64,000 nucleotides of DNA from CALGKJ01 sp049322695 (GTDB lineage: Bacteria > Bacillota > Clostridia > Lutisporales > Lutisporaceae), in the NCBI GenBank assembly GCA_049322695.1, contig JBMORW010000040.1, forward strand, positions 1-64,000, read 5' to 3'. This document shows positions 16,505 to 24,842 of the stretch, one piece after another. Position 1 is the first letter of the stretch, and each line of letters starts with the position of its first letter. The notes beneath the pieces were generated by a model, which searched no databases, was not told the origin of the DNA, and saw only the letters and a program-made list of their open reading frames with translations. The position numbers were made by a program, and so were the translations under genes.

Positions 16505-16930
16505 ATGGCAAAGCTTAACAGTGAGTTTCTCAAGGACAAGGAGTTGATTTTTATTGGGTATTCAGGGAAAAAGGACAGCTTCAGCAAAATAATCTATAAA
16601 GCATTCATTGACAAGGGTTATACAGTATATCCCGTCAACAATAAGGCTGACGGAAGCTTTGATGTTAAGGTGTATAAGGATATCAGCGAGCTTCCAAAGG
16701 TACCAGCCGCTGCATTTGTACTCTTAAACAGCAACAATACTAAGACAGCTGTAGAATCACTCGTGGGAAGTGGTATTAAAAAAGTACTGTTCCAAAATAA
16801 GCACAGTGTAGATGAAGCAACCCTGAAGCTGTGCAGCGATAACGGAATTGAGACTGCTATAGGCTGTCCGATGATGCTGCTTGGCTCAGGCCTTCACAAA
16901 ATACATGCATTTTTTGCAGGTGTAAAATAA
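16505..16930 (+). CDS. CoA-binding domain protein
   Basis: The 141-residue protein is a single Rossmann CoA-binding fold of the CoA_binding_2 type: 'ELIFIGYSGKKDSFSKIIYK', 'KGYTVYPVNNKADG', 'AAAFVLLNSNNTKTAVESLV', 'IKKVLFQNKHS', 'GIETAIGCPMMLLG'. These proteins bind CoA esters or nucleotides and no enzymatic activity is established for them. The ATG follows AATGGAGG. Gene order gives no more information, as it has its own upstream AT-rich region. Confidence 0.85.
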   Translation: MAKLNSEFLKDKELIFIGYSGKKDSFSKIIYKAFIDKGYTVYPVNNKADGSFDVKVYKDISELPKVPAAAFVLLNSNNTKTAVESLVGSGIKKVLFQNKHSVDEATLKLCSDNGIETAIGCPMMLLGSGLHKIHAFFAGVK

Positions 16931-17000
16931 AAATTGATTTACATACTGTCTTGCTGTTTATTAGAAGAGTGCTCCTGAACCAGCAACATTCAGAATACAA

Positions 17001-17029
17001 TTGACAGGAATGTGTATTGATGCTAAAAT
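17001..17029 (+). promoter_or_regulatory. Promoter of the MarR gene
   Basis: TTGACA (17001-17006), 17-base spacer, TAAAAT (17024-17029). The start of transcription would fall near 17036, inside the left arm of the inverted repeat described next. Confidence 0.7.
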
Positions 17030-17030
17030 T

Positions 17031-17063
17031 ATTACGCAGTGTGTAATATTAATAATGCGTAAT
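17031..17063 (+). promoter_or_regulatory. Inverted repeat, likely MarR operator
   Basis: ATTACGCA (17031-17038) and TGCGTAAT (17056-17063) are exact inverted arms 17 bases apart. They cover the transcription start and lie just before the MarR ribosome site. A related TACGCATA occurs at 17555-17562, before the transporter gene. This fits autorepression. Confidence 0.6.
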
Positions 17064-17079
17064 AAAGTGTGGTGATATT

Positions 17080-17511
17080 ATGGGTGATGTTGATAGAAGC
17101 TTATACATTTCAGTAGAAAATATTTTTAAATACATTGTAAGTAAGATGAAAAAGGAATTAGAGCTCCTGCCCGGCGGAGAAATGACAGTGGCAGAGGTAC
17201 ATACCCTTATGGCTATTGGTAACGGTGATCCCAAAAGCATGAAGGAAATTGTAGAGGAGCTTGATGTAGCCTCAAGTACTCCTACTCGCATAGTGGACCG
17301 TCTTGTGAAAAAGCAGCTGCTTACCCGTTTTGTTGATGATGAGGATAGAAGGAAGAACTTCGTGCAGCTTACGGATACTGGAAGAGAAACATATCATTAT
17401 TTGATTCAGCAGAAGAATAAATATGCTGCTGAGGCATTGTACGGCTTGACGGAAGAAGAGAAGGAGTTTCTTGCAAAGATTCTGGAGAAGGTAAATCGTA
17501 ATATTAAGTAG
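17080..17511 (+). CDS. MarR family regulator
   Basis: The 143-residue protein is a typical MarR winged helix: 'EMTVAEVHTLMAIG', 'SMKEIVEELDVASSTPTRIVDRL' as the recognition helix, 'KKQLLTRFVDDEDRRKNFVQLTDTG' as the wing. Such proteins repress promoters and let go when a drug, phenol or metabolite binds. It starts at ATG 17080 after GTGGTG. The gene has a perfect inverted repeat over its promoter and a second one before the MMPL transporter downstream, so the transporter operon is the likely target. Confidence 0.92.
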   Translation: MGDVDRSLYISVENIFKYIVSKMKKELELLPGGEMTVAEVHTLMAIGNGDPKSMKEIVEELDVASSTPTRIVDRLVKKQLLTRFVDDEDRRKNFVQLTDTGRETYHYLIQQKNKYAAEALYGLTEEEKEFLAKILEKVNRNIK

Positions 17512-17547
17512 GGTAACAACCCTACTTAAATATTACATATTTTTTTT
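17500..17547 (+). terminator. Terminator of the MarR gene
   Basis: AATATTAAGTAGGG pairs with CCCTACTTAAATATT (one bulge). It includes the MarR stop codon and is followed by a run of eight T's (17540-17547). The transporter gene therefore needs its own promoter or read-through. Confidence 0.85.
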
Positions 17548-17568
17548 ATAAATACTACGCATAATCAA

Positions 17569-17597
17569 ATATCCGCAGCATAGAATATCTGCGATAT
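17569..17597 (+). promoter_or_regulatory. Inverted repeat before the transporter gene
   Basis: ATATCCGCAG (17569-17578) and CTGCGATAT (17589-17597) form an inverted repeat with one extra C, 20 bases before the start codon. It is a candidate operator for the upstream MarR protein. Its arms (CGCAG) share only the GCA core with the MarR-gene operator. Confidence 0.45.
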
Positions 17598-17618
17598 AAA
17601 ATAAAGGGGGAGGAAGAG

Positions 17619-19694
17619 ATGGAAGCCCTGTCCAATCTGATAGTCAAAAAAAGAAAGCTCATCATCGTACTGTTTGTACTTATGGGTATTATAAGTGCAA
17701 TTCTGTCACAACAGGTTAATACAAATTACTACCTCAGCAAGTATTTGCCTGAGGGCATGACTGCAAAGGCAGGTATAGAAAAAAACAGGCTGGAGTTCGG
17801 TGCGCCTGGAATGGCCAGACTTATGTCAAAGGACGTTACAATACCTGAAGCATTGGAGATAAAAAAACAGATATCGAAAATTGACGGCGTTGATATTGTG
17901 TTATGGCTTGATGATGAAGTGAGCATATACCAGCCCATAGAGTTTATAGCTGAAGATCTGCTTAAAACGTACTACAGGGATGGAAATGCTTTGTTTCAGA
18001 TAGTTTTTGCAGAGGAAGATGACAGCCCGAGAACCAGCCGTGCCATAGATAAAATATACTCGATATTGGGAGAAAACAGTTATATTGCAGGCACTGCAGT
18101 AAACAGCAAAGCCATGAGGGAGACGACTGAATCCCAAGTAGGAAAGATAACCATGGGAGTTATACCTATTGTTCTTATAATATTGCTTCTCTCAACCAGC
18201 TCCTGGTTTGAGCCTGTGCTTTTTATGATAGTTATAGGCTTCTCAATACTGCTTAATAAGGGATCAAACATTCTCCTGGGTGAAGTTTCCTTTATGACAC
18301 AGAGCATGACAACGGCACTTACACTTGCCATATCCATGGACTATTCCATATATCTTCTTCACAGCTTTGCATATGAAAAGGAGGCAGGATTAAGTATTGA
18401 ATCTTCTATGATAAATGCCATCAAAAAATCCTTTGTACCTATACTGTCCAGTGCAGCTACCACCATCGCCGGTTTTCTGGCTTTAACCCTGATGAAATTC
18501 AAAATTGGAACCGATATGGGTCTGGTGTTTGCAAAAGGGATAGTTTTCAGTCTTGTTTGCGTCTTATTTCTGCTTCCGGCACTTACTCTAGTATTTGAAA
18601 AGCTTATAGAAAAAACACACCATCGAATGCTGATACCCTCCTTTAAGGGTTTGGGAAAAGTGCTTGTTAAGCTCAGAATTCCAATAATAATATTGGTATT
18701 ACTGCTGCTAATACCATCTTATCTTGGACAGAACTCAAATGAATACATATATGGAGATTCTGCCATAACTGCAAGTGAAGGAACCAGGAGCTATGATGAC
18801 CAACAGGAGATAAACAGTATATTCGGAAAGGAAAATATAATAATCATGCTTGTTCCCAGAGGTGATACAGCTGGAGAAGCCATGATGGCTGAGGAGCTTT
18901 CAGAGCTTGATGCAGTGAAGAAGGTACAGACACTGATAACCTACGCAGGAGCAGAAATTCCGGAAAGCATACTGCCGGACAGCTTGACAGAGAATTTCAG
19001 GTCGGATGATTATACTAGGCTTGTAATAGCAGTAAACACAGCTATAGAAAGCGAGCTTGCCTTCAAAACGGTCAGTGAAATTAAAAAAATTGCCGCAGAG
19101 TATTATGGTGACAAATACTATATGACAGGCAGCTCCGTGGTTGCTGACGATATAAGGGAAATAACAACTGAGGACTACAGTATAGTCAGTCTTATTTCCA
19201 TATTAGCGGTAGGTATCATAGTAATGCTGGCCTTTAGGTCTGTATCAATTCCTGCAATACTGGTTTTTGCCATAGAAGCTGCTATATTCATCAATATGTC
19301 CATACCGTATTTTACCGGAAAATCGATCTCCTATATAGGTTTTCTGATTGTAAGCTCAATACAGCTGGGAGCAACCATTGACTATGCCATCATGCTTACA
19401 AGCCAGTATGTTGAAAACAGAAAGCAGCTTGGGAAAAAGGAATCCATTATCAATGCCATAGGCGAAGCCGGAAGCTCTATATCAACATCCGCTCTGATAA
19501 TGTGTGTATCAGGCTTTATGATTGGAAGAATATCCACGGTAGCAACCATATCGGAGATGGGTACTCTGATTGGCAGAGGAGCACTGCTCAGCGGTGTGAT
19601 GGTAATTGCCTTTTTGCCGCAGCTTTTGCTAAGCTTTGACGGTATAATAAGAAAAACCACCAGAACAACCGGTTTCATGAAAGTGGAGGGATAG
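17619..19694 (+). CDS. MMPL/RND family transporter
   Basis: This 691-residue protein has the duplicated RND layout: one N-terminal membrane segment, a ~130-residue outer domain, five or six membrane segments, then the same again. 'LTLAISMDYSIYLLHSFAYE' and 'QLGATIDYAIMLTSQYVE' carry the GxxxDY proton-relay aspartates of MMPL/SSD proteins, one per half. It should use the proton gradient to move lipids or lipophilic drugs. It starts at ATG 17619 after GGGGGAGG and ends 2 bases before the heptad-repeat gene, its likely partner. An upstream MarR regulator suggests substrate-induced efflux. Confidence 0.92.
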   Translation: MEALSNLIVKKRKLIIVLFVLMGIISAILSQQVNTNYYLSKYLPEGMTAKAGIEKNRLEFGAPGMARLMSKDVTIPEALEIKKQISKIDGVDIVLWLDDEVSIYQPIEFIAEDLLKTYYRDGNALFQIVFAEEDDSPRTSRAIDKIYSILGENSYIAGTAVNSKAMRETTESQVGKITMGVIPIVLIILLLSTSSWFEPVLFMIVIGFSILLNKGSNILLGEVSFMTQSMTTALTLAISMDYSIYLLHSFAYEKEAGLSIESSMINAIKKSFVPILSSAATTIAGFLALTLMKFKIGTDMGLVFAKGIVFSLVCVLFLLPALTLVFEKLIEKTHHRMLIPSFKGLGKVLVKLRIPIIILVLLLLIPSYLGQNSNEYIYGDSAITASEGTRSYDDQQEINSIFGKENIIIMLVPRGDTAGEAMMAEELSELDAVKKVQTLITYAGAEIPESILPDSLTENFRSDDYTRLVIAVNTAIESELAFKTVSEIKKIAAEYYGDKYYMTGSSVVADDIREITTEDYSIVSLISILAVGIIVMLAFRSVSIPAILVFAIEAAIFINMSIPYFTGKSISYIGFLIVSSIQLGATIDYAIMLTSQYVENRKQLGKKESIINAIGEAGSSISTSALIMCVSGFMIGRISTVATISEMGTLIGRGALLSGVMVIAFLPQLLLSFDGIIRKTTRTTGFMKVEG

Positions 19695-19696
19695 AA

Positions 19697-21337
19697 ATGA
19701 GTAAAAAATTCTATAAAGCTGCAGTTTTGATAATAGCCTGCTGTGTATTGCTTTCCGGTACGGTCTTTGCGTCAGAGGGCAAATACACCAAGGATGAGGT
19801 GGTATATGTGAGCCTGGAGCATGATGGTAGTGTTAAGAGCATTAATGTAGTAAACAGCTTCAGGATTGATGTAAAAGGCGAGATTGTTGATTATGGAGTA
19901 TATGAAGAGGTAATAAACCTCACTGATAAATCACAGTACATTATAAGGCAGGGTGAGATAATATGGTCGCCGGAGGAAAGCATTAAGACCTTCTTTTACC
20001 AGGGAAAAGTACCCAAAAAGGAGCTTCCCTGGAGCTTTGAAATAGGGTATAAGCTGGATGGAAAAAGAACAGAAGCAGAAAAGCTGGCAGGAGCAGACGG
20101 AAAGCTGCTTTTAAGTATAAAGGCGGCTGCAAACAGCAGTATTGAGAGCTATTTCAGAGAAAATCAAATGCTTCAGATATCTGTCCCTTTTAACACCAAA
20201 AAATGTAGAAATATTAAAGCACCGGGAGCTTCACGCATGGTTGTGGGCAGCGAAGAAACCGTTGTATTTACCGTTATGCCCGGTGAATCGCAGGAAATTA
20301 TTATTGAAGCCGATATCAGCGACTTTGAGTATAAAGGGATTTCCATGGCAATTACAGAGATGAAGCTGCCTAACATAAATCAGATAAATGAAATAAGTGA
20401 CGGTATAGGTGAAATGCAAAGTGGAATAGAGGATATGATTAAGGGCACCCGCTCATTGAAAAGCGGGATCAAGGATCTGGCAGCTGCAGCGGTCGATATC
20501 AGCAAAGGTATGAGCGATTTGTATGAAAGCAGGCTAACGCTTGAGACTAATATGCATAGCATCGGTGAAAGTCTGAGCAGCTTAAGCAGCAGCCTGGAAC
20601 AGCTCTCTGACGGCTCAGGAAGTATTTCTGAAGGTATGAATAAGCTTGAGGATGAAGCTGCTGTTCTTACAAGCAGCGCAGAGGGTATAAAAGATGGTCT
20701 TAAGCAGATGCTTGCCAATGAACAGGAGCTTAAAGCGCTGGCTGAGGCTGCGGCTCAAAGCAAGGACTCTATGACAGTACAGCTGGCTCAGGCATTGCTG
20801 ACCCAGCTTAAGGGCTTATCGGCCATTTATACCAGTTCTGAGCGATTAGCTGTGGGTATTAATGACTATACTGAAGGTGTCTCAGGTACAGCTTCTGCAT
20901 TAGACCAGCTGGACGACGGAATAAAACAGGCTTCAGAAGGGGCATTGAAGCTGACTATGGGGTATGGACAGATCACACCGGGTATAAAGCAAGTGTATGA
21001 CGGAATATATGAGCTTAATATGGGGCTTAATAGTTTGAATGACGGCGTAAAGAGGTTGCCTGACAGTACAGATAAGCTTATCGAAGGACAGCTGGAAATG
21101 AAAGCCGGGATCTCGGAAGCGAGTGATAGGATGATAGAGGAGTTTGACTCAAAAGAGGAAGTGATACCTGTATCCTTCACGGCTCCGGGTAAAAATGCAC
21201 CGAATTCAGTGCAGTTTGTAATTAAGACTCCGGCTGTCGAAAAGGAGTACAGCGAAAGCGCAGCTGAAGAGCCCCAGAAGGAAAAATTATCGCTTTGGCA
21301 AAGGTTTCTTAGGCTTTTTACAGGTAATAGAAGGTAA
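19697..21337 (+). CDS. Secreted X-X-X-Leu-X-X-Gly heptad-repeat protein
   Basis: The 546-residue protein has a signal peptide (ending near FASEG). A beta-rich region of ~200 residues is followed by a long coiled stretch (residues ~230-480) with Leu/Gly heptads such as 'ISDGIGEMQSGIEDMIKGT' and 'GIYELNMGLNSLNDGVKRL'. Similar heptads occur in YhgE/Pip-like proteins and in partners of MMPL transporters, where they may form an outer tube. Unlike YhgE there is no clear C-terminal membrane helix; the end is 'LSLWQRFLRLFTGNRR', an amphipathic tail. It is translated with the transporter. I infer that it is the extracytoplasmic subunit of this exporter. Confidence 0.8.
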   Translation: MSKKFYKAAVLIIACCVLLSGTVFASEGKYTKDEVVYVSLEHDGSVKSINVVNSFRIDVKGEIVDYGVYEEVINLTDKSQYIIRQGEIIWSPEESIKTFFYQGKVPKKELPWSFEIGYKLDGKRTEAEKLAGADGKLLLSIKAAANSSIESYFRENQMLQISVPFNTKKCRNIKAPGASRMVVGSEETVVFTVMPGESQEIIIEADISDFEYKGISMAITEMKLPNINQINEISDGIGEMQSGIEDMIKGTRSLKSGIKDLAAAAVDISKGMSDLYESRLTLETNMHSIGESLSSLSSSLEQLSDGSGSISEGMNKLEDEAAVLTSSAEGIKDGLKQMLANEQELKALAEAAAQSKDSMTVQLAQALLTQLKGLSAIYTSSERLAVGINDYTEGVSGTASALDQLDDGIKQASEGALKLTMGYGQITPGIKQVYDGIYELNMGLNSLNDGVKRLPDSTDKLIEGQLEMKAGISEASDRMIEEFDSKEEVIPVSFTAPGKNAPNSVQFVIKTPAVEKEYSESAAEEPQKEKLSLWQRFLRLFTGNRR

Positions 21338-21344
21338 ATGTAAA

Positions 21345-21377
21345 AAAGGTGTGTCGTTCAAAAGTCGACACACCTTT
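21345..21377. terminator. Bidirectional terminator
   Basis: AAAGGTGTGTCG pairs with CGACACACCTTT. It lies between the heptad-repeat gene and the convergent TraX-like gene. Confidence 0.85.
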
Positions 21378-21389
21378 ATGTAATAGCAG

Positions 21390-22292
21390 TTATTGCCTGA
21401 ATATCAGTAAACCCAGCAGCAGTACCGCCAAATGCGCCGGATAGAATATATAGCCAACATATTTATTGAGCCTGATGCTGCTGAGTTCAACTTTACTGAG
21501 TCTGTAAACAGGTATCAGTGCAAGCAGTCCCCTGGCATTGAAAAAAGTACCCTTAAGCAGGAACAAGTCATTGTTTCGCGTTATCCTGTCCCATATATAC
21601 TTAAAATCAAACAGGTACTCCACAAAACGAAAGGAACTTCTTCCGAAGGCATATCTTACAGACGAATAGCAGCCTTGAATAAAATATAGAGCTATTATAC
21701 TGTATATGGCAGCGCTTTTGTTGTTCCGAAAAACATAAAACAACAGAACTAGAGCGAGCCCGAGAGAATTATATTCAAGATTGAAGCCGTTTACATATAA
21801 AATAACTATCTCAGGAGAAATAACTAAGGCCAGAGTGGCCGCAAACATCAGAATACCCAACAGTAATGCTTTGTAATTCTTTTTATACCAAAAATCCTTA
21901 ATATATTTTACACTCATATCGTACAAATACAGGACCCCAAGTGCCACTAGAAACATAAAAAGTACATTAAGGCGCAATGGGCGAAAATTAAGATTTGGAT
22001 TCATAAAGGAATAGGGTATCTGTGAAATAAGTGCAAATATAAACAGTCTTGTGACATATTTTTTCTTATTGGAGGTTTTTGAATAGCCTATTGCAATCTG
22101 ATACGCAAAAATAGGGAATGCAAGTCTTCCAATAGTCCTATACATCATTTCTCTAGGAAAATACAGTGCACCAAAATGGTCGATGAGCATTGTGAGCATT
22201 GCTAATATTTTGAGCACATCATTTCTATAGGTAACATTTTCTACAGTAGGTTTTTCCTTGATTATCGTTTGCTGAACAACAGCTTCCTGCAT
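21390..22292 (-). CDS. TraX family membrane protein
   Basis: The 300-residue protein has eight to nine hydrophobic segments and the TraX signature 'LTMLIDHFGALYF', then 'RTIGRLAFPIFAYQIAIGY', 'RLFIFALISQIPYSF' and 'LNVLFMFLVALG'. TraX was first seen as the pilin acetyltransferase of F plasmids. Chromosomal Clostridial copies are of unknown role but have acyltransferase-like folds. The start ATG follows GAGGTGAT on the minus strand. No pilus or conjugation genes are in this window, so a role in modifying envelope sugars is possible and not shown. Confidence 0.85.
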   Translation of the reverse strand: MQEAVVQQTIIKEKPTVENVTYRNDVLKILAMLTMLIDHFGALYFPREMMYRTIGRLAFPIFAYQIAIGYSKTSNKKKYVTRLFIFALISQIPYSFMNPNLNFRPLRLNVLFMFLVALGVLYLYDMSVKYIKDFWYKKNYKALLLGILMFAATLALVISPEIVILYVNGFNLEYNSLGLALVLLFYVFRNNKSAAIYSIIALYFIQGCYSSVRYAFGRSSFRFVEYLFDFKYIWDRITRNNDLFLLKGTFFNARGLLALIPVYRLSKVELSSIRLNKYVGYIFYPAHLAVLLLGLLIFRQ

Positions 22293-22539
22293 TTAATCAC
22301 CTCACAAAACTTTTATAGGCCTGCTGCGGATAAAATCCTAGCAGGTCTATCACTATTGTACATCAAAATTGCATCGGAAGTATTGCAAAATTGTAAACAA
22401 TTCTAGAAAATCAATCAGATGAAAATATTTGCAAACAAATACTTTGCTGTAATATTATATTTAAGCATCTATTTTGGCAGGAATTTCCCTGCTTTATGTT
22501 GTAATCTTAAGGAAAATGAAAGCTGTAAAGGAGATTACA

Positions 22540-23328
22540 ATGGCTGAAGCAAATAAGACATTAACGGTTTATGAGATGCATAAGCTCATACATAAGCTGT
22601 ATAGCGCCAATCCAATAAGTTGGGAGCATTGGATATTTGAGCAGGTTGGTTTCTTTGAGGATGCAAGGGTACTGGAGCTTGGCTGCGGCAATGCAAGTTT
22701 TTGGGTAGAAAACAAACACAGGCTTCCCCGTATGGAGGTCACTCTGACAGATAGCTCTAAAGAAATGCTGGAGGCAGCGGAAAAGAATATTGAGAATATC
22801 ATGTGCAGCTTTCATACAAGGATTGTGGATGCTCACGCTATTCCCTATGAGGATAATACCTTTGACATAATAATGGCGAACCATATGATTTATTTTCTTT
22901 CTGATATAGATAAGGCTTTGGCAGAAATGCACAGAGTTTTAAAGCCGCACGGAAGGCTGTATGCCACGACGGTAGGAAAGGAAGATATGCAGAGGCTTGG
23001 CGATATAATTACCGGCTTTGATGCCGCCATCGCACTGCCTCCTAACAAAGTTGCCCTGAGATTTAGTCTGGAAAATGGCAGAGAATACCTGGATAAGTGC
23101 TTTTCAGACATAGAAGTCAGATATCATGAAAATTCCCTTGTCATTACTGAAATAGATTTGCTTGTCAACTATGTATTAGCTATAGAGGCAGGAAACATAC
23201 AGGATATTATTAGGGGGAACAGAGTTGAGGAGTATAGACGCTACTTGGAATATATGAATAAAACAGAGGGTGGTATAAGAATAAAAAAGGAATGCGGGAT
23301 GTTCATTGCTGAGAAGCAATTTTCATAA
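22540..23328 (+). CDS. Class I SAM-dependent methyltransferase
   Basis: The 262-residue protein has the SAM loop 'VLELGCGNASFWVEN', the acidic loop 'VTLTDSSKEML', 'IVDAHAIPYEDNTFDIIMANH' and 'ALAEMHRVLKPHGRLYAT'. It should methylate a small molecule, but no family with a known substrate is recognised. ATG 22540 follows AAAGGAG by 6 bases, and I reject the longer frame from TTG 22474 for that reason. It is the first of three methyltransferase genes in a row, followed by a radical SAM gene, and may lead that cluster. Confidence 0.88.
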   Translation: MAEANKTLTVYEMHKLIHKLYSANPISWEHWIFEQVGFFEDARVLELGCGNASFWVENKHRLPRMEVTLTDSSKEMLEAAEKNIENIMCSFHTRIVDAHAIPYEDNTFDIIMANHMIYFLSDIDKALAEMHRVLKPHGRLYATTVGKEDMQRLGDIITGFDAAIALPPNKVALRFSLENGREYLDKCFSDIEVRYHENSLVITEIDLLVNYVLAIEAGNIQDIIRGNRVEEYRRYLEYMNKTEGGIRIKKECGMFIAEKQFS

Positions 23329-23388
23329 TATATGGTATAATAAGTTCATAGGAAAAATTTTCTAATTAGTATAGATTGAAGTGATAAA

Positions 23389-23961
23389 ATGAAAAAGCCT
23401 TTCGACAATGTTTATAAAAAGTATGACAGCTTTATGAAATTCTGGAAGCTGTATAGAACTGACCTCATAATCGGTATGTTGGGACTTTGCGGCTGCGAGA
23501 ATATCTGTGATGTAGGGGGAGGTACCGGATATCTGGCAGAAAGGCTGTCAAGTCACTGCAGCAAGGTATATGTTGTGGATGAAAGTGCGGGTATGCTGTC
23601 ACTTGTGAATGCAGACGAAAAGGTAATTCCGGTAAAAACAGATGCACTGCAAACAGGATTTGCAGACAATACCTTTGATGTTGTAATATTATCAGACGTA
23701 TACCACCACATAAAGGAATCAGACTTATTGATATTAGAAGTAAAAAGAATACTAAAGCCCGGAGGAATACTGCTGATACATGATTTTGACCTGAAAAAGC
23801 TCAGGACAAAAATACTGAGGGTTTTTGAAGCGAGGTTGTTTGGAGAGCTGTATTACTGTACTGCCGCACAAATAAGACAGAAGCTTAGCGGCTATGGTTT
23901 TTCAGAGTTAAATACTTTAATTAAGGGCAACTATTTTATAATAACCTGGAGGAAAGCATGA
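23389..23961 (+). CDS. Class I SAM-dependent methyltransferase (short)
   Basis: This 190-residue protein has 'ICDVGGGTGYLAERL', 'VYVVDESAGML', 'TGFADNTFDVVILSDVYHHI' and 'EVKRILKPGGILLIHDFD'. The core is complete but no substrate-binding cap is present, so it is a minimal member of the UbiE/Methyltransf_11 type. It overlaps the next methyltransferase by 4 bases (ATGA), so the two should be translated together. No substrate is assigned. Confidence 0.88.
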   Translation: MKKPFDNVYKKYDSFMKFWKLYRTDLIIGMLGLCGCENICDVGGGTGYLAERLSSHCSKVYVVDESAGMLSLVNADEKVIPVKTDALQTGFADNTFDVVILSDVYHHIKESDLLILEVKRILKPGGILLIHDFDLKKLRTKILRVFEARLFGELYYCTAAQIRQKLSGYGFSELNTLIKGNYFIITWRKA

Positions 23962-24842
23962 GAAGTTTAAAGAGGCTTTTGGGATATGTGAAAATAGGCC
24001 TGCTATATGCTGCTAACAGAGTTGTAGATAAGGAGGATTTTCAGCAGGAATACAATGAAGTATCCAAAACATACAATTTGTGGTCTGAAAGAATGGGTAA
24101 GCATACGGATAATATACTGAAGCCTGAATATCTGGAGCAAAGCGGCAAAACAATACAGATTCTGGATTTTGCTTGCGGCAGAGGCTATATTACATCAAAG
24201 CTATTAAGGGATACTGATGGGAAAATCAGAATAACCGGACTGGATATTTCACCGGGAATGCTTGATTGCTGCAAAGCGAATATTGACGATGACAGGGCTG
24301 AGTTTATACTTGCTGACGGTTTGGAATATTTGAAGAAGACTGAAAACAAATATGATGCAGTATACTGCGGCTGGGGTTTATGCTACCTGAGCTATAAGAA
24401 GGTTCTTAGGTTATTTCACCGAGTGTTGAATAAAAATGGAATAGCGGGAGTCATAGTCAATTCCAAGGGAACGCTGCAGGATATTGAGCAGATATACGTT
24501 GATGCAATGTGTGACAATCCTTTATATATTGACAAGGTTATGGATATAAAGTTCAACCTGCCTAAGGACCGGCAGGAGCTTGAAGGCTGGTTTGCCAAAT
24601 ATGGCTTTGAAGCTGTGTATACAGGTGAAGGTGAGGAGCTTGTATACTTTGATACTCCTGAAGAATTGTATAGGTGGCTCAGAAATACAGGAGCGGCTGC
24701 GGGTATGGGCAAAATATTCAACCATAATGAAGCAATGGAAAAGGAAATTATAAAGAGGATAAAAGAGAAGAGATATATTAACGGAAAATATATGATCAAT
24801 CACAAGTTTGCTTATGGTGTTTTTAGAAAGGGTGAGAATTAG
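23958..24842 (+). CDS. Class I SAM-dependent methyltransferase (third of cluster)
   Basis: The 294-residue protein has the SAM motif 'ILDFACGRGYITSKLL', 'ITGLDISPGMLDCCKANI', 'YDAVYCGWGLCYLSYKK' and a long C-terminal region (residues ~170-294) that could bind substrate. The N-terminal 30 residues are hydrophobic and basic. It overlaps the preceding gene by 4 bases and abuts the radical SAM gene, which begins in the next codon after its stop. The tight spacing supports a single operon of three methyltransferases and one radical SAM enzyme. Confidence 0.87.
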   Translation: MRSLKRLLGYVKIGLLYAANRVVDKEDFQQEYNEVSKTYNLWSERMGKHTDNILKPEYLEQSGKTIQILDFACGRGYITSKLLRDTDGKIRITGLDISPGMLDCCKANIDDDRAEFILADGLEYLKKTENKYDAVYCGWGLCYLSYKKVLRLFHRVLNKNGIAGVIVNSKGTLQDIEQIYVDAMCDNPLYIDKVMDIKFNLPKDRQELEGWFAKYGFEAVYTGEGEELVYFDTPEELYRWLRNTGAAAGMGKIFNHNEAMEKEIIKRIKEKRYINGKYMINHKFAYGVFRKGEN

